Assembly (NCBI GenBank): GCA_934320845.1
Contig: CAKRFU010000012.1
Location: 1 to 64,000, forward strand
Direction: 5' to 3'
DNA length: 64,000 nt
Origin: an uncultured Lachnospiraceae bacterium
GTDB taxonomy: Bacteria; Bacillota; Clostridia; Lachnospirales; Lachnospiraceae
The notes beneath the pieces are model-generated. The model was not told the DNA's origin, did no database searches, and worked only from the letters and a program-made list of their open reading frames with translations. Position 1 is the first letter of the stretch, and every line of letters starts with the position of its first letter. Of this stretch, positions 9,375-17,680 are shown one piece after another. Position numbers and translations under genes: made by a program.

Positions 9375-10844
9375 CTATTTTAACGAATTACTAAGTGCAT
9401 CACAAAACTCCCCATACCATTTATCAAATGCTTCCTCTGTTGTATACTTTTTTATAACCTCTGTGCGCTTCATTCCTTTTGCCAATGCTTTTTCTACTTC
9501 TTTTCTGTCTTTCTGTGCCTTAGAGGATAAATTTGTTTCCAAAACGTCTCTTGCACTGCTTCCGTTTTCAAAATTTTTAGTTGTATAATATTTTGTATTA
9601 TCGAAATCTCCCATTACATTTTTCAAACAGTCATATGTCTTATTGTTTATATTAAGTGATTTCTTTTCTATTATATCGTCCAATGCCTTAACATTATTCG
9701 CAGATTTTAATACGGGCATATAGGCCGATTCACATACAAACTGGAGGTTTTGCTCCTTTTGAGTAAACCACTTTATAAATACACAAGACGCATATTCATG
9801 TTTTTTATCTGACTTTGTCACAGCCATGTCTGCTCCCTGCTGAACTTTATAATTTTCTCCACCTGACATTATCGGAGCCGGAAGCACCTTATAGTCTATA
9901 TCGTAACTTTTATCGTCATCTTCTACTTTGTCCGGAAAATACATTGCGGACATTGATGAACCGGTATAGGCAAGTAAATCACCTGTCTTAACATCGTCTG
10001 ACCTGAATTTACCAAGTGCTGTAAAGTAACCATCTATATAAGGTACATAATAATTTTTCCACAGACGTTTTATAAGCTTCTTATCTATATTAAACTTTAC
10101 ATTGCCATCTTCAACTTCAAAAATATCCTTGCCAAGCTGTTTCATTCCTATAACAAAATAATTTGCCATAGAGTCTCTTCCATAAAAAGCTTTTCCATCG
10201 TTTGGTTTATTAGGTGTTTTTGCATCTGTCCATTCGTAATAACGCTTAGCAACTCTCACAACACCTTCAATTGTTTTAAGCTCGTCTAACGATGAACCTG
10301 TCTGTTTTGCAAACGGCTCCCAATCAGTCTTATTTATCATAAGACTCTCTGTTGATTTTGCTACCGGAAATAAATATAACGCCTTATCATTTTTTAAATA
10401 TCCTTCTTCTATGTATGAATCAACATATTTTTCTAATTCCTTTTTAGAAAAATATTCGGAAAGGTCAACAAGTTTTCCCTTTTGCTGGGCATAATAAGCT
10501 GTATCTGCATATGAAGAAAAAATATTCGGAAGTTTTTCAGCACCAACTTTTCCGTCAATAGAATCTGAAATCGTTTTTGCCAAATCTGAAACAGTTCCCT
10601 GGCTTATTCCCTCAACATTTATCCCAAGTTCTTTACCTTTTGTTGAGTTAAATTCATTGACAAGTGCATCAAATGCCGCCTGCTGACTGCCGTTATAGTA
10701 ATGCCACACTCGTATTGAAACCGGATTTTCAGGGTCTAATTTAACTTTTTCCTCATTTTTTTTGTTATCCTTATTTGCACCGCATCCTACCAAAAAAAAT
10801 ACTGCCATAACAATAACACATAAACATTTAATCGATTTTTTCAT
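9375..10844 (-). CDS. Extracellular solute-binding lipoprotein (family 1, sugar type)
   Basis: 489 residues. A lipoprotein signal peptide ends in the lipobox LVGC (Cys21), followed by an Asn/Lys-rich linker and a periplasmic-binding fold typical of carbohydrate ABC binders (IRVWHYYNGSQQAAFDALVNEFN). No permease or ATPase gene accompanies it. Immediate linkage to the sensor kinase suggests it may present a ligand to the kinase's Cache domain rather than feed a transporter. That functional link is inference. Confidence 0.88.
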   Translation of the reverse strand: MKKSIKCLCVIVMAVFFLVGCGANKDNKKNEEKVKLDPENPVSIRVWHYYNGSQQAAFDALVNEFNSTKGKELGINVEGISQGTVSDLAKTISDSIDGKVGAEKLPNIFSSYADTAYYAQQKGKLVDLSEYFSKKELEKYVDSYIEEGYLKNDKALYLFPVAKSTESLMINKTDWEPFAKQTGSSLDELKTIEGVVRVAKRYYEWTDAKTPNKPNDGKAFYGRDSMANYFVIGMKQLGKDIFEVEDGNVKFNIDKKLIKRLWKNYYVPYIDGYFTALGKFRSDDVKTGDLLAYTGSSMSAMYFPDKVEDDDKSYDIDYKVLPAPIMSGGENYKVQQGADMAVTKSDKKHEYASCVFIKWFTQKEQNLQFVCESAYMPVLKSANNVKALDDIIEKKSLNINNKTYDCLKNVMGDFDNTKYYTTKNFENGSSARDVLETNLSSKAQKDRKEVEKALAKGMKRTEVIKKYTTEEAFDKWYGEFCDALSNSLK

Positions 10845-10877
10845 TTGTATTTCCTCTCTTTACTTAGTGTGCGTGCG

Positions 10878-11300
10878 CTAATATTTAGCAGCAAAATAGC
10901 ACAATAATATTCCTAATGAGCCTATTGCTGCAAAACCTATTCCTATTGAAATAAGCCACACCCACGCAGGTATCGAATCACTCACCACCCAAAAATCAGA
11001 TGGTTTCTTTGCATTAAACCTTATCTGCACCAAATCTCCCTTTTTCCATACACCTTTTGAATAACCTATTTTAGATTCTTCCTGCACAATGCAGTTCCCA
11101 TCAAAAAAGGCAAATGTCGGATAATAATTATCATTATTCTCACTGTCACCTATCTTGCGTATTGTCTCAACTGTACCTTTCGCAATTTCTGTGCACTCAT
11201 TTTTCTTGCGCTCCATTTCTTTTTTAGATTTAATTGATAAATATATAAGTACAAGTGATGCCGTAAAAAATGTCACCATAAGAAAAATTCCTATAATCAT
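10878..11300 (-). CDS. DUF3592-type membrane protein
   Basis: 140 residues with membrane segments at both ends (4-23 and about 112-138) around a soluble part containing the DUF3592-like pattern GTVETIRKIG ... YYPTFAFFDG ... GDLVQIRFNAKKPSDFWV. The function of the family is unknown. It is the first gene of the minus-strand run leading to the lipoprotein and kinase. Confidence 0.7.
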   Translation of the reverse strand: MIIGIFLMVTFFTASLVLIYLSIKSKKEMERKKNECTEIAKGTVETIRKIGDSENNDNYYPTFAFFDGNCIVQEESKIGYSKGVWKKGDLVQIRFNAKKPSDFWVVSDSIPAWVWLISIGIGFAAIGSLGILLCYFAAKY

Positions 11301-11525
11301 TTGCTGACCACCCCATTCTAGTATTTATTCATTTTTCTTGTATACAGTATACATCTTAGCACCTTAAAAATCAAATTTAACTCCGTGATAAAGGCTGTTT
11401 AAGGATTTTTTCAAAAAAAATATAATATTATGAAAAATATGCTTGCTTATTCCCTAAGGTTATATGATATTTTTAATTCAGATACAAAAAATATTATAAT
11501 TTTACATGGAAATGAGGGATTATTT

Positions 11526-12089
11526 ATGAAAATTAAAGAATTAGCAAACTTACTCAATGTAAGTCAGAAAACCATACGCTATTATGAAAACTGCGGATTT
11601 ATTAAACCTATGACCGAGACTAAGTCCGGCAGATTATTCAGAGATTATGACGATGACTCAATAGAAAAGCTAAAAACAATTGTATCATTGCGTAAACTTC
11701 ATTTTTCAATTGATGAGATACATGAAATGTTGGAGTCACCTGAAAAATTATCTGAACTTTGTAAAAATCACAGAAATGAATTACAGCGTGAAATCGGGGT
11801 TATGACCCAAATCTGCAAACTGCTTGATACTGTTGACTATACGCACACATCCGATGCTAAAGAACTTACTGATCAGGTTGAAAATCTCCGCCACGAAATG
11901 ATACTTGATGAATACTTTGCTGACTACGACCTCAGCACTTTTGATGAACCTTTTACTGATTATGAACTCCGCGAGCAAAAAAAGCTTGAACATGCAGAAT
12001 ACTCCAAGACTTTGGCATGCAGTTACTATTTTGCACATCCAAAAGTCAAAAGTAACCTACAAGGCGGCTCAATAGGTATCCCACGGTAA
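11526..12089 (+). CDS. MerR-family transcriptional regulator
   Basis: 187 residues starting at MKIKELANLLNVSQ, with GAGGG upstream; an earlier in-frame ATG at 11430 lacks a ribosome site and would add non-homologous residues. The helix-turn-helix and wing (KTIRYYENCGFIKPMTETKSGRLFRDYDDDSIEKLKTI) are diagnostic. The C-terminal half has no cysteine pattern for metal sensing, so the effector is unknown. It is transcribed convergently with ribU, sharing a terminator. Confidence 0.88.
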   Translation: MKIKELANLLNVSQKTIRYYENCGFIKPMTETKSGRLFRDYDDDSIEKLKTIVSLRKLHFSIDEIHEMLESPEKLSELCKNHRNELQREIGVMTQICKLLDTVDYTHTSDAKELTDQVENLRHEMILDEYFADYDLSTFDEPFTDYELREQKKLEHAEYSKTLACSYYFAHPKVKSNLQGGSIGIPR

Positions 12090-12180
12090 AAAAGCCCTGA
12101 ACCGACATTCACTTGCAAATACCTGACTTTTCCAAATTTTAGTCTGACTTATGCAGTCGGTTCAGGGGCTTATTATTTTT
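12088..12180. terminator. Bidirectional terminator between the MerR gene and ribU
   Basis: A long hairpin with AGCCC-TGAACCGAC at the left arm and GTCGGTTCAGGGGCT at the right arm, flanked by A-rich and T-rich runs. It serves both convergent genes. Confidence 0.75.
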
Positions 12181-12186
12181 TATATT

Positions 12187-12822
12187 TTAGTCTTTAATTC
12201 TCATCATCGGTGCAAGCGGTACATATAAAAGCCATGCAAGCACTACGCATATTGCACCTTTTAATAAAGTAAACGGTACGTTAAATACAATAAGTGCCTG
12301 TAATATACTGTGTACACCAGGGAATATTGCCTGATAAGCTTTAAGTATCATATCTTTTGGCATAAAATTATAATAAATCGGATATACAAAGAAGTAATTT
12401 GATACAATGCTCAGAAGTGCCATCACTACCGTACCCGTGATTGAAGCTATAACTGCTCCTGCTTTATCACTTCTTTTTTTATAAATCACTCCTGCCGGAA
12501 CAACAAACGCACACCCTAAAATAAAGTTAGAAATCTCACCGACAAACATTGTGTTTGTAGCAAATGAATGCAATACATTTTTCACAAGACATATCAATAC
12601 TCCACATGCCGGACCATATATAAAACTTCCAAAAAGTGCCGGTAAATCAGATATATCCAATTTTATGAATCCCGGCATAAACGGTACCGGTATTTCCATA
12701 TACATAAGAATAACTGCTATAGCGGCTAACATTGCCGTAAGTGTCATTTTCTTTATGCTTCCTCTTTTTTTCATGCCATTTGAACCATTTGTAACGTGTA
12801 ATGTCTTTCCTGCTGTTGCCAT
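12187..12822 (-). CDS. ribU: Riboflavin ECF transporter S component
   Basis: 211 residues with about five to six hydrophobic segments. The conserved RibU block FIKLDISDLPALFGSFIYGP occurs near residue 52. It binds riboflavin in the membrane and works with a shared energizing module (EcfA/A'/T) encoded elsewhere. An FMN riboswitch and its terminator precede the gene, which confirms the substrate class. It lies inside the 10.2 kb element, an unusual cargo. Confidence 0.95.
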   Translation of the reverse strand: MATAGKTLHVTNGSNGMKKRGSIKKMTLTAMLAAIAVILMYMEIPVPFMPGFIKLDISDLPALFGSFIYGPACGVLICLVKNVLHSFATNTMFVGEISNFILGCAFVVPAGVIYKKRSDKAGAVIASITGTVVMALLSIVSNYFFVYPIYYNFMPKDMILKAYQAIFPGVHSILQALIVFNVPFTLLKGAICVVLAWLLYVPLAPMMRIKD

Positions 12823-12954
12823 TTTCCTCTTCCTTTCTTTATACGAAAATTCTTTGAGGTTTTATTCACATTAATAATGGAGTTTTTGTTCATTTGCCAA
12901 AGTTTGTGCATCATTGCATGGATTTTTACTTTGCGGAAAAATATTCCTGTAAAA

Positions 12955-12986
12955 CAAAAAATCCCGAGATAGAATAATCTCAGGGT
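12955..12986 (-). terminator. Riboswitch-controlled terminator upstream of ribU
   Basis: On the minus strand CCTGAGAT and ATCTCGGG pair and are followed by ATTTTTT. It lies between the aptamer and the ribU start, as expected for a transcription-attenuating expression platform. Confidence 0.75.
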
Positions 12987-13019
12987 TCTGCAACTTCAAA
13001 TATAATAATGCTTTCTAAA

Positions 13020-13188
13020 ATCTTCTCTCATCCAGACTATACTGTTGGTATCGGGATTTCACCGATTCAGTCGATATAACCAATGTTTTTTTGTAAACAA
13101 TACAATCAATATGCTCAACATGCTTGATATAATCGATTCGCGGACTTTACCGCCAGTGGGGAATCTCACCCCGCCCTGAAGAATTTTC
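13020..13188 (-). promoter_or_regulatory. FMN riboswitch (RFN element)
   Basis: The minus strand carries the conserved RFN blocks in order: CTTCAGGGCGGGGTGA, ATTCCCCACTGGCGGTAAA, GTCCGCGAATC, a variable helix, then GGTGAAATCCCGATACC and AGTCTGGATGAGAGAAG. The sequence and order are diagnostic. Binding of FMN should promote the downstream terminator and shut off ribU. Confidence 0.96.
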
Positions 13189-13203
13189 TTTATTTTGTCC
13201 TAT

Positions 13204-13232
13204 ATAATATCACATGTTTATATTATGCGCAA
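13204..13232 (-). promoter_or_regulatory. Promoter of the riboswitch-ribU transcript
   Basis: Minus strand -35 TTGCGC (13227-13232), 17-base spacer, -10 TATTAT (13204-13209). It lies only about 30 bases inside the element's right end, so the ribU unit is complete within the element. Confidence 0.6.
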
Positions 13233-13257
13233 GTATAAATTTTACAACAAGCCACAC

Positions 13258-13273
13258 GCCGCCTGGGGTAATG
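13258..13273 (+). repeat. Right junction core of the 10.2 kb element (attR)
   Basis: GCCGC-C-TGGGGTAATG, paired with 3037-3052. Deacetylase homology resumes directly after it with GAAGACACTCAG (EDTQ). Confidence 0.7.
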
Positions 13274-13623
13274 AAGACACTCAGACAATAATAAAAGTAT
13301 TGAAAGAGAAAAATGTCCATGTAACTTTTTTTATGACCGGCGGCTGGGTTGATACTTACCCTGATGATGTAAAAGCACTTTACAAAGCCGGACACGAATT
13401 AGGCAACCACAGTCAAAACCACAAGCAAATGTCAACTATATCTTCCGGCGAGTGCGAAGATGAAATTATGAAAGTACATAACAAAGTAAAAAAACTTACC
13501 GGATATGATATGAAGGTTTTCCGTCCACCTTATGGTGATTATAACGATACGCTTGTTGAAACTGCCGAGAAGTGTGGTTATCGTGCTATACAGTGGGATG
13601 TTGATACTATAGACGCAGTATGA
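13264..13623 (+). pseudogene. PdaB-like polysaccharide deacetylase, central piece
   Basis: This piece encodes WGNEDTQTI through QWDVD and then stops at TGA (13621) after four residues of phage-derived sequence. It contains the catalytic and metal motifs of carbohydrate esterase family 4: the second motif GHELGNHSQNH and the third motif RPPYGDYN. In-frame codons upstream of 13264 belong to the element's right end. There is no proper start of its own, so it is probably not made as an active enzyme unless the elements excise. Confidence 0.88.
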
Positions 13624-13624
13624 A
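13599..13624 (+). repeat. attL of the prophage
   Basis: The shared core is TGTTGA (13599-13604), repeated at 52498-52503. It is followed by the phage arm TAGACGCAGTATGAA (13610-13624), the exact reverse complement of the arm at 52482-52496 on the other end. This is the pattern of a serine-integrase attP split in two. Confidence 0.8.
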
Positions 13625-13646
13625 ATAATATTTTTAAATTTGTATA

Positions 13647-13675
13647 TTGCAAAGAATTTTCGCATATGCTATAAT
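13647..13675 (+). promoter_or_regulatory. Promoter of small RNA 1
   Basis: -35 TTGCAA (13647-13652), 17-base spacer, consensus -10 TATAAT (13670-13675). The same promoter with the same flanks recurs at 48639-48667. Confidence 0.75.
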
Positions 13676-13681
13676 GTCGCC

Positions 13682-13757
13682 AGAAAAATAGATACAAGAA
13701 GTCCATACAATTCGACTTCAAAACGAAAACCCCCGATGGTGCAACATCGGGGGTTTT
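13682..13757 (+). ncRNA. Putative phage small RNA 1, about 75 nt
   Basis: A consensus promoter is followed after about 75 bases by a strong terminator (CCCCCGATG / CATCGGGGG, then TTTT) with no reading frame between. A 5' stem GAAGTC/GACTTC lies ahead of the terminator. A related unit is present at 48674-48748. It points toward the end of the late operon; its terminator could also end that operon from the other strand. The function is unknown. Confidence 0.6.
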
Positions 13758-13780
13758 CTATTTCCAATTTTTCAAACTAT

Positions 13781-14251
13781 TTACTTTGTATCAAAAAGCT
13801 TCTTTTCTGCTTTTCTTCTCCTTGTAAGTCCTGCAAGTTCCTTTCCTCCAGCTTTGTTATATGCAAGAATTTTGTTACTTATCTGCGCTATACTCCTTGT
13901 TCCGTTCGCTGTAAGCTGGTCTATTGAACCTATGTTATAAGCAAATGATATTAACGCATCAAACTGGTTCTGTGACCACTTATATTTTTTGAAAAACTTA
14001 TTCACTTTTGCACCATATTTACTGTTAAGTGACTTGAGTAAAAAATGCTCAGCCTGTGCCTGGGTTATTTTTGTACCTTTTTTAATTGTCAAGCCGGTGA
14101 TAGACTTGTCCGCATTTGTTGTCCCATATCCAATAGTCCAAACACCCACACTGTCCTGATATGCTGTTAACCTGCATCCCTCAAACTGCTTTATCAGATT
14201 AACCGCTTTTTTTGATGCTGTTCTTTTAATTACTTTCTTCGCTTTGCTCAT
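13781..14251 (-). CDS. Endolysin, GH24 phage lysozyme
   Basis: 156 residues. The GH24 muramidase signature is visible: catalytic Glu in IKQFEGCRLTAYQDSVGVWTIGYG, with the downstream Asp and Thr of the E-D-T triad. It hydrolyses peptidoglycan glycan strands at the end of the lytic cycle. There is no signal peptide, so it needs the holin encoded just upstream, which it overlaps by about 26 bases. The start ATG has AAGGAGG eight bases before it. It is the last gene of the late operon. Confidence 0.93.
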   Translation of the reverse strand: MSKAKKVIKRTASKKAVNLIKQFEGCRLTAYQDSVGVWTIGYGTTNADKSITGLTIKKGTKITQAQAEHFLLKSLNSKYGAKVNKFFKKYKWSQNQFDALISFAYNIGSIDQLTANGTRSIAQISNKILAYNKAGGKELAGLTRRRKAEKKLFDTK

Positions 14252-14672
14252 TGTCAATTCCTCCTTCTGATTTTTTCATAAGAATATCTACTGACTTACT
14301 TATTATCTGCGGTATTGGTACCCCCATAAGACCTGCATTTTCAACAAGTGAAATCAGTTCATTTGCTATAAATGCTATTACTACCATATCCCTTATGTAG
14401 CTGGTGCTAAGCATTAAATCAAGCCTGTACGCTATCATCACAAAAACTAACGTCATACACTTCCTGCAAAGTCCTTTAAACCCGGCTCTGCTTTCTAAAG
14501 TTCCACCGCTTGACTTAGGTGACTTCTTAAATACTGCTGCCACCAAAATGCCGCTTATATAATCCGCTGCCATGAATATAAGCAGTGTAACAAGCCCGCT
14601 GTCCCATCCTCCAAACATCCCAGCTATAAAGCTGCCTGCCACTCCTACCAATGCACAAAGTTTTTCTCTCAT
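14226..14672 (-). CDS. Phage holin (toxin secretion/lysis family)
   Basis: About 148 residues with several hydrophobic segments (LVTLLIFMAADYISGILVAAVF; KCMTLVFVMIAYRLDLML; DMVVIAFIANELISLVENAG), typical of holin family 4. It forms the membrane lesion that releases the lysin. The start at MREKLCALVG has AAAGGA upstream and is preferred over the ATG at 14702. It overlaps the lysin gene. Confidence 0.88.
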   Translation of the reverse strand: MREKLCALVGVAGSFIAGMFGGWDSGLVTLLIFMAADYISGILVAAVFKKSPKSSGGTLESRAGFKGLCRKCMTLVFVMIAYRLDLMLSTSYIRDMVVIAFIANELISLVENAGLMGVPIPQIISKSVDILMKKSEGGIDNEQSEESN

Positions 14673-14733
14673 CTTTTTGTCCTTTCCTGCCTTTTCAGGC
14701 ATTAAAAAAGAAGCCTTTAAGCTTCTACTCTTT

Positions 14734-14907
14734 TTAATCTGCTACTATTACATTTTCATAACCATCCGTTCTCAAGATAGTATCGACATCGTTTCTATAC
14801 TCAGCATAAATTTTGGTTTTCACAAAATATGCTTTATATTTTGCAATGCCTTTTTCCTCACTCACGTCTGCCTGCTTCCTAATCATTTTTGCAATAAATG
14901 TTACCAT
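14734..14907 (-). CDS. Small phage tail-region protein, XkdX-like position
   Basis: 57 residues starting at MVTFIAKMIRKQ, with GAGG upstream. It is rich in Lys and Tyr with no membrane segment. It overlaps nothing essential and lies between the fibre genes and the holin, where PBSX-like phages carry XkdX and similar small proteins. The family was not recognised with certainty. Confidence 0.6.
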   Translation of the reverse strand: MVTFIAKMIRKQADVSEEKGIAKYKAYFVKTKIYAEYRNDVDTILRTDGYENVIVAD

Positions 14908-14911
14908 GTTA

Positions 14912-15235
14912 CTATTCCTCACTTTCTTCTGTTGTGCCTGCCACCATTGCAGGTATTATGTTAGTTAATATATCATCAATCGTTGCGTAAAGATTTGTAT
15001 TCTCTGCCTCCAACGCTGATAATCTCTGCTGTGTTTCATCCTCCTGCGGTTCTTCCACTTTACAGATTTCTTCAATCTGTTTCAAACATCCGGCTTCATA
15101 ACTTAAATTTGGATAAGGAATATAAGGTTCATGCTGACTTATCCATATATTATTGTCGAGATAAACGTCATAACCATATTCTAAAACTTCATAAGCTACC
15201 GCCATTTCATTAAATTTAAAATCTGTTGTTTTCAT
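14912..15235 (-). CDS. Phage hypothetical protein, fibre region
   Basis: 107 residues, acidic. The N-terminal half, with the repeated aromatic pattern YDVYLDNNIWISQHEPYIPYPNLSYEAGCLKQIEEI, is followed by a coiled-coil-like tail (RLSALEAENTNLYATIDDILTNI). Proteins like this often trail tail-fibre genes as chaperones or small fibre parts. No specific family was identified. Confidence 0.6.
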   Translation of the reverse strand: MKTTDFKFNEMAVAYEVLEYGYDVYLDNNIWISQHEPYIPYPNLSYEAGCLKQIEEICKVEEPQEDETQQRLSALEAENTNLYATIDDILTNIIPAMVAGTTEESEE

Positions 15236-15253
15236 TATTTACCTACCCTTCTT

Positions 15254-16372
15254 TTATACCATTCTATATATTTTTATATTTATCATGTAATGTTTTTCTC
15301 CAAATGTTCCATAGTAGTCTCCACCAAAAATATTAATTCCATCATCATGCACTGCGGCACCCCCATTTATTAAATCATATGGCAAATCAGATATTTTTAT
15401 CCATACAGCATTACTGTATTTATAATGGCTATTCTTGAACATTGCAATACTAGCTCCAGACAAAATATGAATTTCATTATTAAAATTAACTACTTGCCCT
15501 GTACTGAATTTATAAGGTAATATTGACACTTTTGTCCAAAAACTGCCATTCCACTTGTAATGATTTGTTTCAGCCTGAAAGCTACTACTACCAAGGATAT
15601 GAATTTCATTTTCATGCACAACTGCTGAACTACGAGTAAAATTATATGGCAGGCTCGATACATATGACCATGTCTTTCCATCCCACATGTAGTGCTTTTT
15701 AGCATGGTCATTATTATCTCCACCTAAAATATGTATTGCATTGTTATATACAACTGCCGAACTTCCGCAGAAATTATATGGTAATGTACTCACTTTTTCC
15801 CAACTCGAACCATTCCACTTGTAATGATTTGTTCCAACACTGCCATTTTCTCCACCCAAGATATGAATTTCATTATTATACACTACTGCTGAGCTTCGAC
15901 TAAAAGTATATGGCAATGTACTCACTTTTTCCCAACTCGAACCGTTCCACCTGTAATGATTTGTATAAGTTGTATTGTCTTCACTACTACTTCCCCCTAA
16001 AATATGTGGCTCTCCTTTAAACACAACTACACAACCATTACTAAATACATATGGTAATCTACTTATATTCAGATTATCCGTTAAAAATTTTAGAACAATA
16101 TCATTTTTTGCTTTTACCCCGTCAATTGTAGCTGTAATTAAGTTCTGACTGCTCGCACTGTTAGCACGAATTACTCCGGAACCATTGTGATAACCCTTAG
16201 GAATTGTGTAGCTTCCGCCACAATTTAGTGACGCTGTCTTTGCTCCGTTGTCAGTCATTGTTCCGGTTATTTTCTCGTCATTTACATAAGCCGTTTTCCC
16301 ACTTAATATATTTTCTGCGGTTGCTGTTGCATCAGATGTATCCGTACCGCCGCCGCATCTAAAAAATGCCAT
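15254..16372 (-). CDS. Tail fibre with Kelch-type beta-propeller
   Basis: 372 residues. The N-terminal 100 residues are fibre-like (SDATATAENILSGKTAYVNDEKITGTM). Six repeats of about 45 residues then follow, each with LPY (106, 153, 197, 241, 285, 330), AVVxxNEIHILGG and HYKWNGSSWEKVS. Six such blades predict a closed Kelch propeller, a plausible receptor-binding head. The repeats are close at DNA level (for example around 15797-15830 and 15937-15970), so blade shuffling by recombination is possible. It overlaps the upstream tail gene by one base. Confidence 0.82.
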   Translation of the reverse strand: MAFFRCGGGTDTSDATATAENILSGKTAYVNDEKITGTMTDNGAKTASLNCGGSYTIPKGYHNGSGVIRANSASSQNLITATIDGVKAKNDIVLKFLTDNLNISRLPYVFSNGCVVVFKGEPHILGGSSSEDNTTYTNHYRWNGSSWEKVSTLPYTFSRSSAVVYNNEIHILGGENGSVGTNHYKWNGSSWEKVSTLPYNFCGSSAVVYNNAIHILGGDNNDHAKKHYMWDGKTWSYVSSLPYNFTRSSAVVHENEIHILGSSSFQAETNHYKWNGSFWTKVSILPYKFSTGQVVNFNNEIHILSGASIAMFKNSHYKYSNAVWIKISDLPYDLINGGAAVHDDGINIFGGDYYGTFGEKHYMINIKIYRMV

Positions 16373-17127
16373 TACTTTACCACCACCTTCACTTGCACAC
16401 TCTTCGTTTGTGCCTTAAATGTCATTGTTATACTTCTGTCTGCTACTGTTGCTGTTTTCGGAGATACTCCATACACATCCGTATATATGTCTATTGTTGA
16501 GTCTGCTGATATTTTTTCAGAACTTAATACAAGTTCTGTTTTCCCGGCTGACAACGTCCCCTGTATTTCATTTGGAATTATAATATCAGCTATCTTTTTC
16601 TTTTCTTCTTCCGTGACATGTATTTCCCTATCTTGTGTATGTCTTATCAAATCATTTTCAATCTGCTCTACCTGCAATGTTGTGGCTACTGCTGCCGGGT
16701 TTACATCTAACAAAACCTGCTCACTATCACCTACTACAATATCAAGCCTATATAATATTCCTGACAATACTTTTCTTTCATATGCCGGCATATAATCAGG
16801 ATTTTCATCGCAAAGACTTACACCATATAAAATTTCATTTTCATTTGAATCTTTGGCATATATTCCCAAAGCATAAACAAAGTATGCTTCCTCAACCTGT
16901 CTGTTTTCTACAGCAGCAAGTACCTCTATCATATTTTTGTCTAACCTTGAAATCTTTGATATTGGAACTGTTTGTTTTATCTGTTGTAAATCCTTTATCT
17001 GTTTCACATCAATTTCCGAGTAGTCACAGTCACTTACGGCAATCCTTGTAAATGATATTGTTGTTTCTCCTGCAATCACTCTTGCAATAAGTTCATTGCC
17101 ACTATCTGTTACTATCAGACTTTTCAT
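16372..17127 (-). CDS. Phage tail/collar fibre protein (DUF3751-like)
   Basis: 251 residues. The N-terminal pattern MKSLIVTDSGNELIARVIAGETTISFTRIAVSD and the middle HTQDREIHVTEEEKKKIADI match tail-collar fibre proteins that attach to the baseplate. It lies between the YmfQ-like baseplate protein and the Kelch fibre, so it probably links them. Confidence 0.82.
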   Translation of the reverse strand: MKSLIVTDSGNELIARVIAGETTISFTRIAVSDCDYSEIDVKQIKDLQQIKQTVPISKISRLDKNMIEVLAAVENRQVEEAYFVYALGIYAKDSNENEILYGVSLCDENPDYMPAYERKVLSGILYRLDIVVGDSEQVLLDVNPAAVATTLQVEQIENDLIRHTQDREIHVTEEEKKKIADIIIPNEIQGTLSAGKTELVLSSEKISADSTIDIYTDVYGVSPKTATVADRSITMTFKAQTKSVQVKVVVK

Positions 17128-17140
17128 ATCGCACCGCCTT

Positions 17141-17680
17141 TCATATCGTTCTAAACCTTGTGGATATAACTGTACCTCCTACATAAAGAACATTTTTCGT
17201 TCCGCGTCTCATCTTATTATTAGACTTAACAAACATATTAACCGGAATTATAGAGTCAATCATAATACTTAATTCGTCTATAGCTCCATGCTCCGGTAAA
17301 TCGGTTGTTATAAATAATTCATATCTCTTTAATTCTCCGCTGATATCATAATTATTAACACCACAAAATATATTCAGTCTCCTAATCAATACTCTGTATG
17401 TATACGGAAGGGTATCATTCCAGCGATTTAACACTCTGATTTTTCTTGAACCAAGTGTATCCTCTGCTGTCGGAATGATACCCAGTATATTTTCATATTT
17501 TTTAATTCCGTACTCATTACATTCCTCAATAAAGGCATTATCGAGAACCTCAAATATATTTTTATTTAATATGTCTGTCTCAACATTCTGCGTTTTCATT
17601 ATCTCCTGCATTTCCGGAAACTGCTGCATAAATGTCGGTAAATATTCAATAAGTTTTTTTCTTTCTGTCACTTCAGACAT
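17141..17680 (-). CDS. Baseplate protein, YmfQ/XkdU family (DUF2313)
   Basis: 179 residues with the family start KLIEYLPTFMQQFPEMQEIMKTQN and INMF-type C-terminal region. It is part of the contractile-tail baseplate wedge in PBSX/Mu-like phages. It overlaps the gpJ-like gene by eight bases. Confidence 0.85.
   Translation of the reverse strand: MSEVTERKKLIEYLPTFMQQFPEMQEIMKTQNVETDILNKNIFEVLDNAFIEECNEYGIKKYENILGIIPTAEDTLGSRKIRVLNRWNDTLPYTYRVLIRRLNIFCGVNNYDISGELKRYELFITTDLPEHGAIDELSIMIDSIIPVNMFVKSNNKMRRGTKNVLYVGGTVISTRFRTI

Larger units (their letters stand above)
3043..13263. mobile_element. 10.2 kb integrated element with large serine recombinase
   Basis: The element is the DNA between deacetylase piece 1 and piece 2. 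A TnpX/TndX-like recombinase sits just inside the left junction, as usual for serine-recombinase elements. No relaxase, coupling protein or conjugation gene was seen, so it is not an obvious ICE or mobilizable element. The cargo is a sensor kinase, a solute-binding lipoprotein, a MerR regulator and a riboflavin transporter with riboswitch. The boundaries rest on the split gene and the short repeated core. Confidence 0.75.

Noticed and set aside
3043-13263. Element 1 as an integrative conjugative or mobilizable element
   Set aside because: No relaxase, coupling protein, type IV secretion gene or origin-of-transfer motif was seen in the 10.2 kb.
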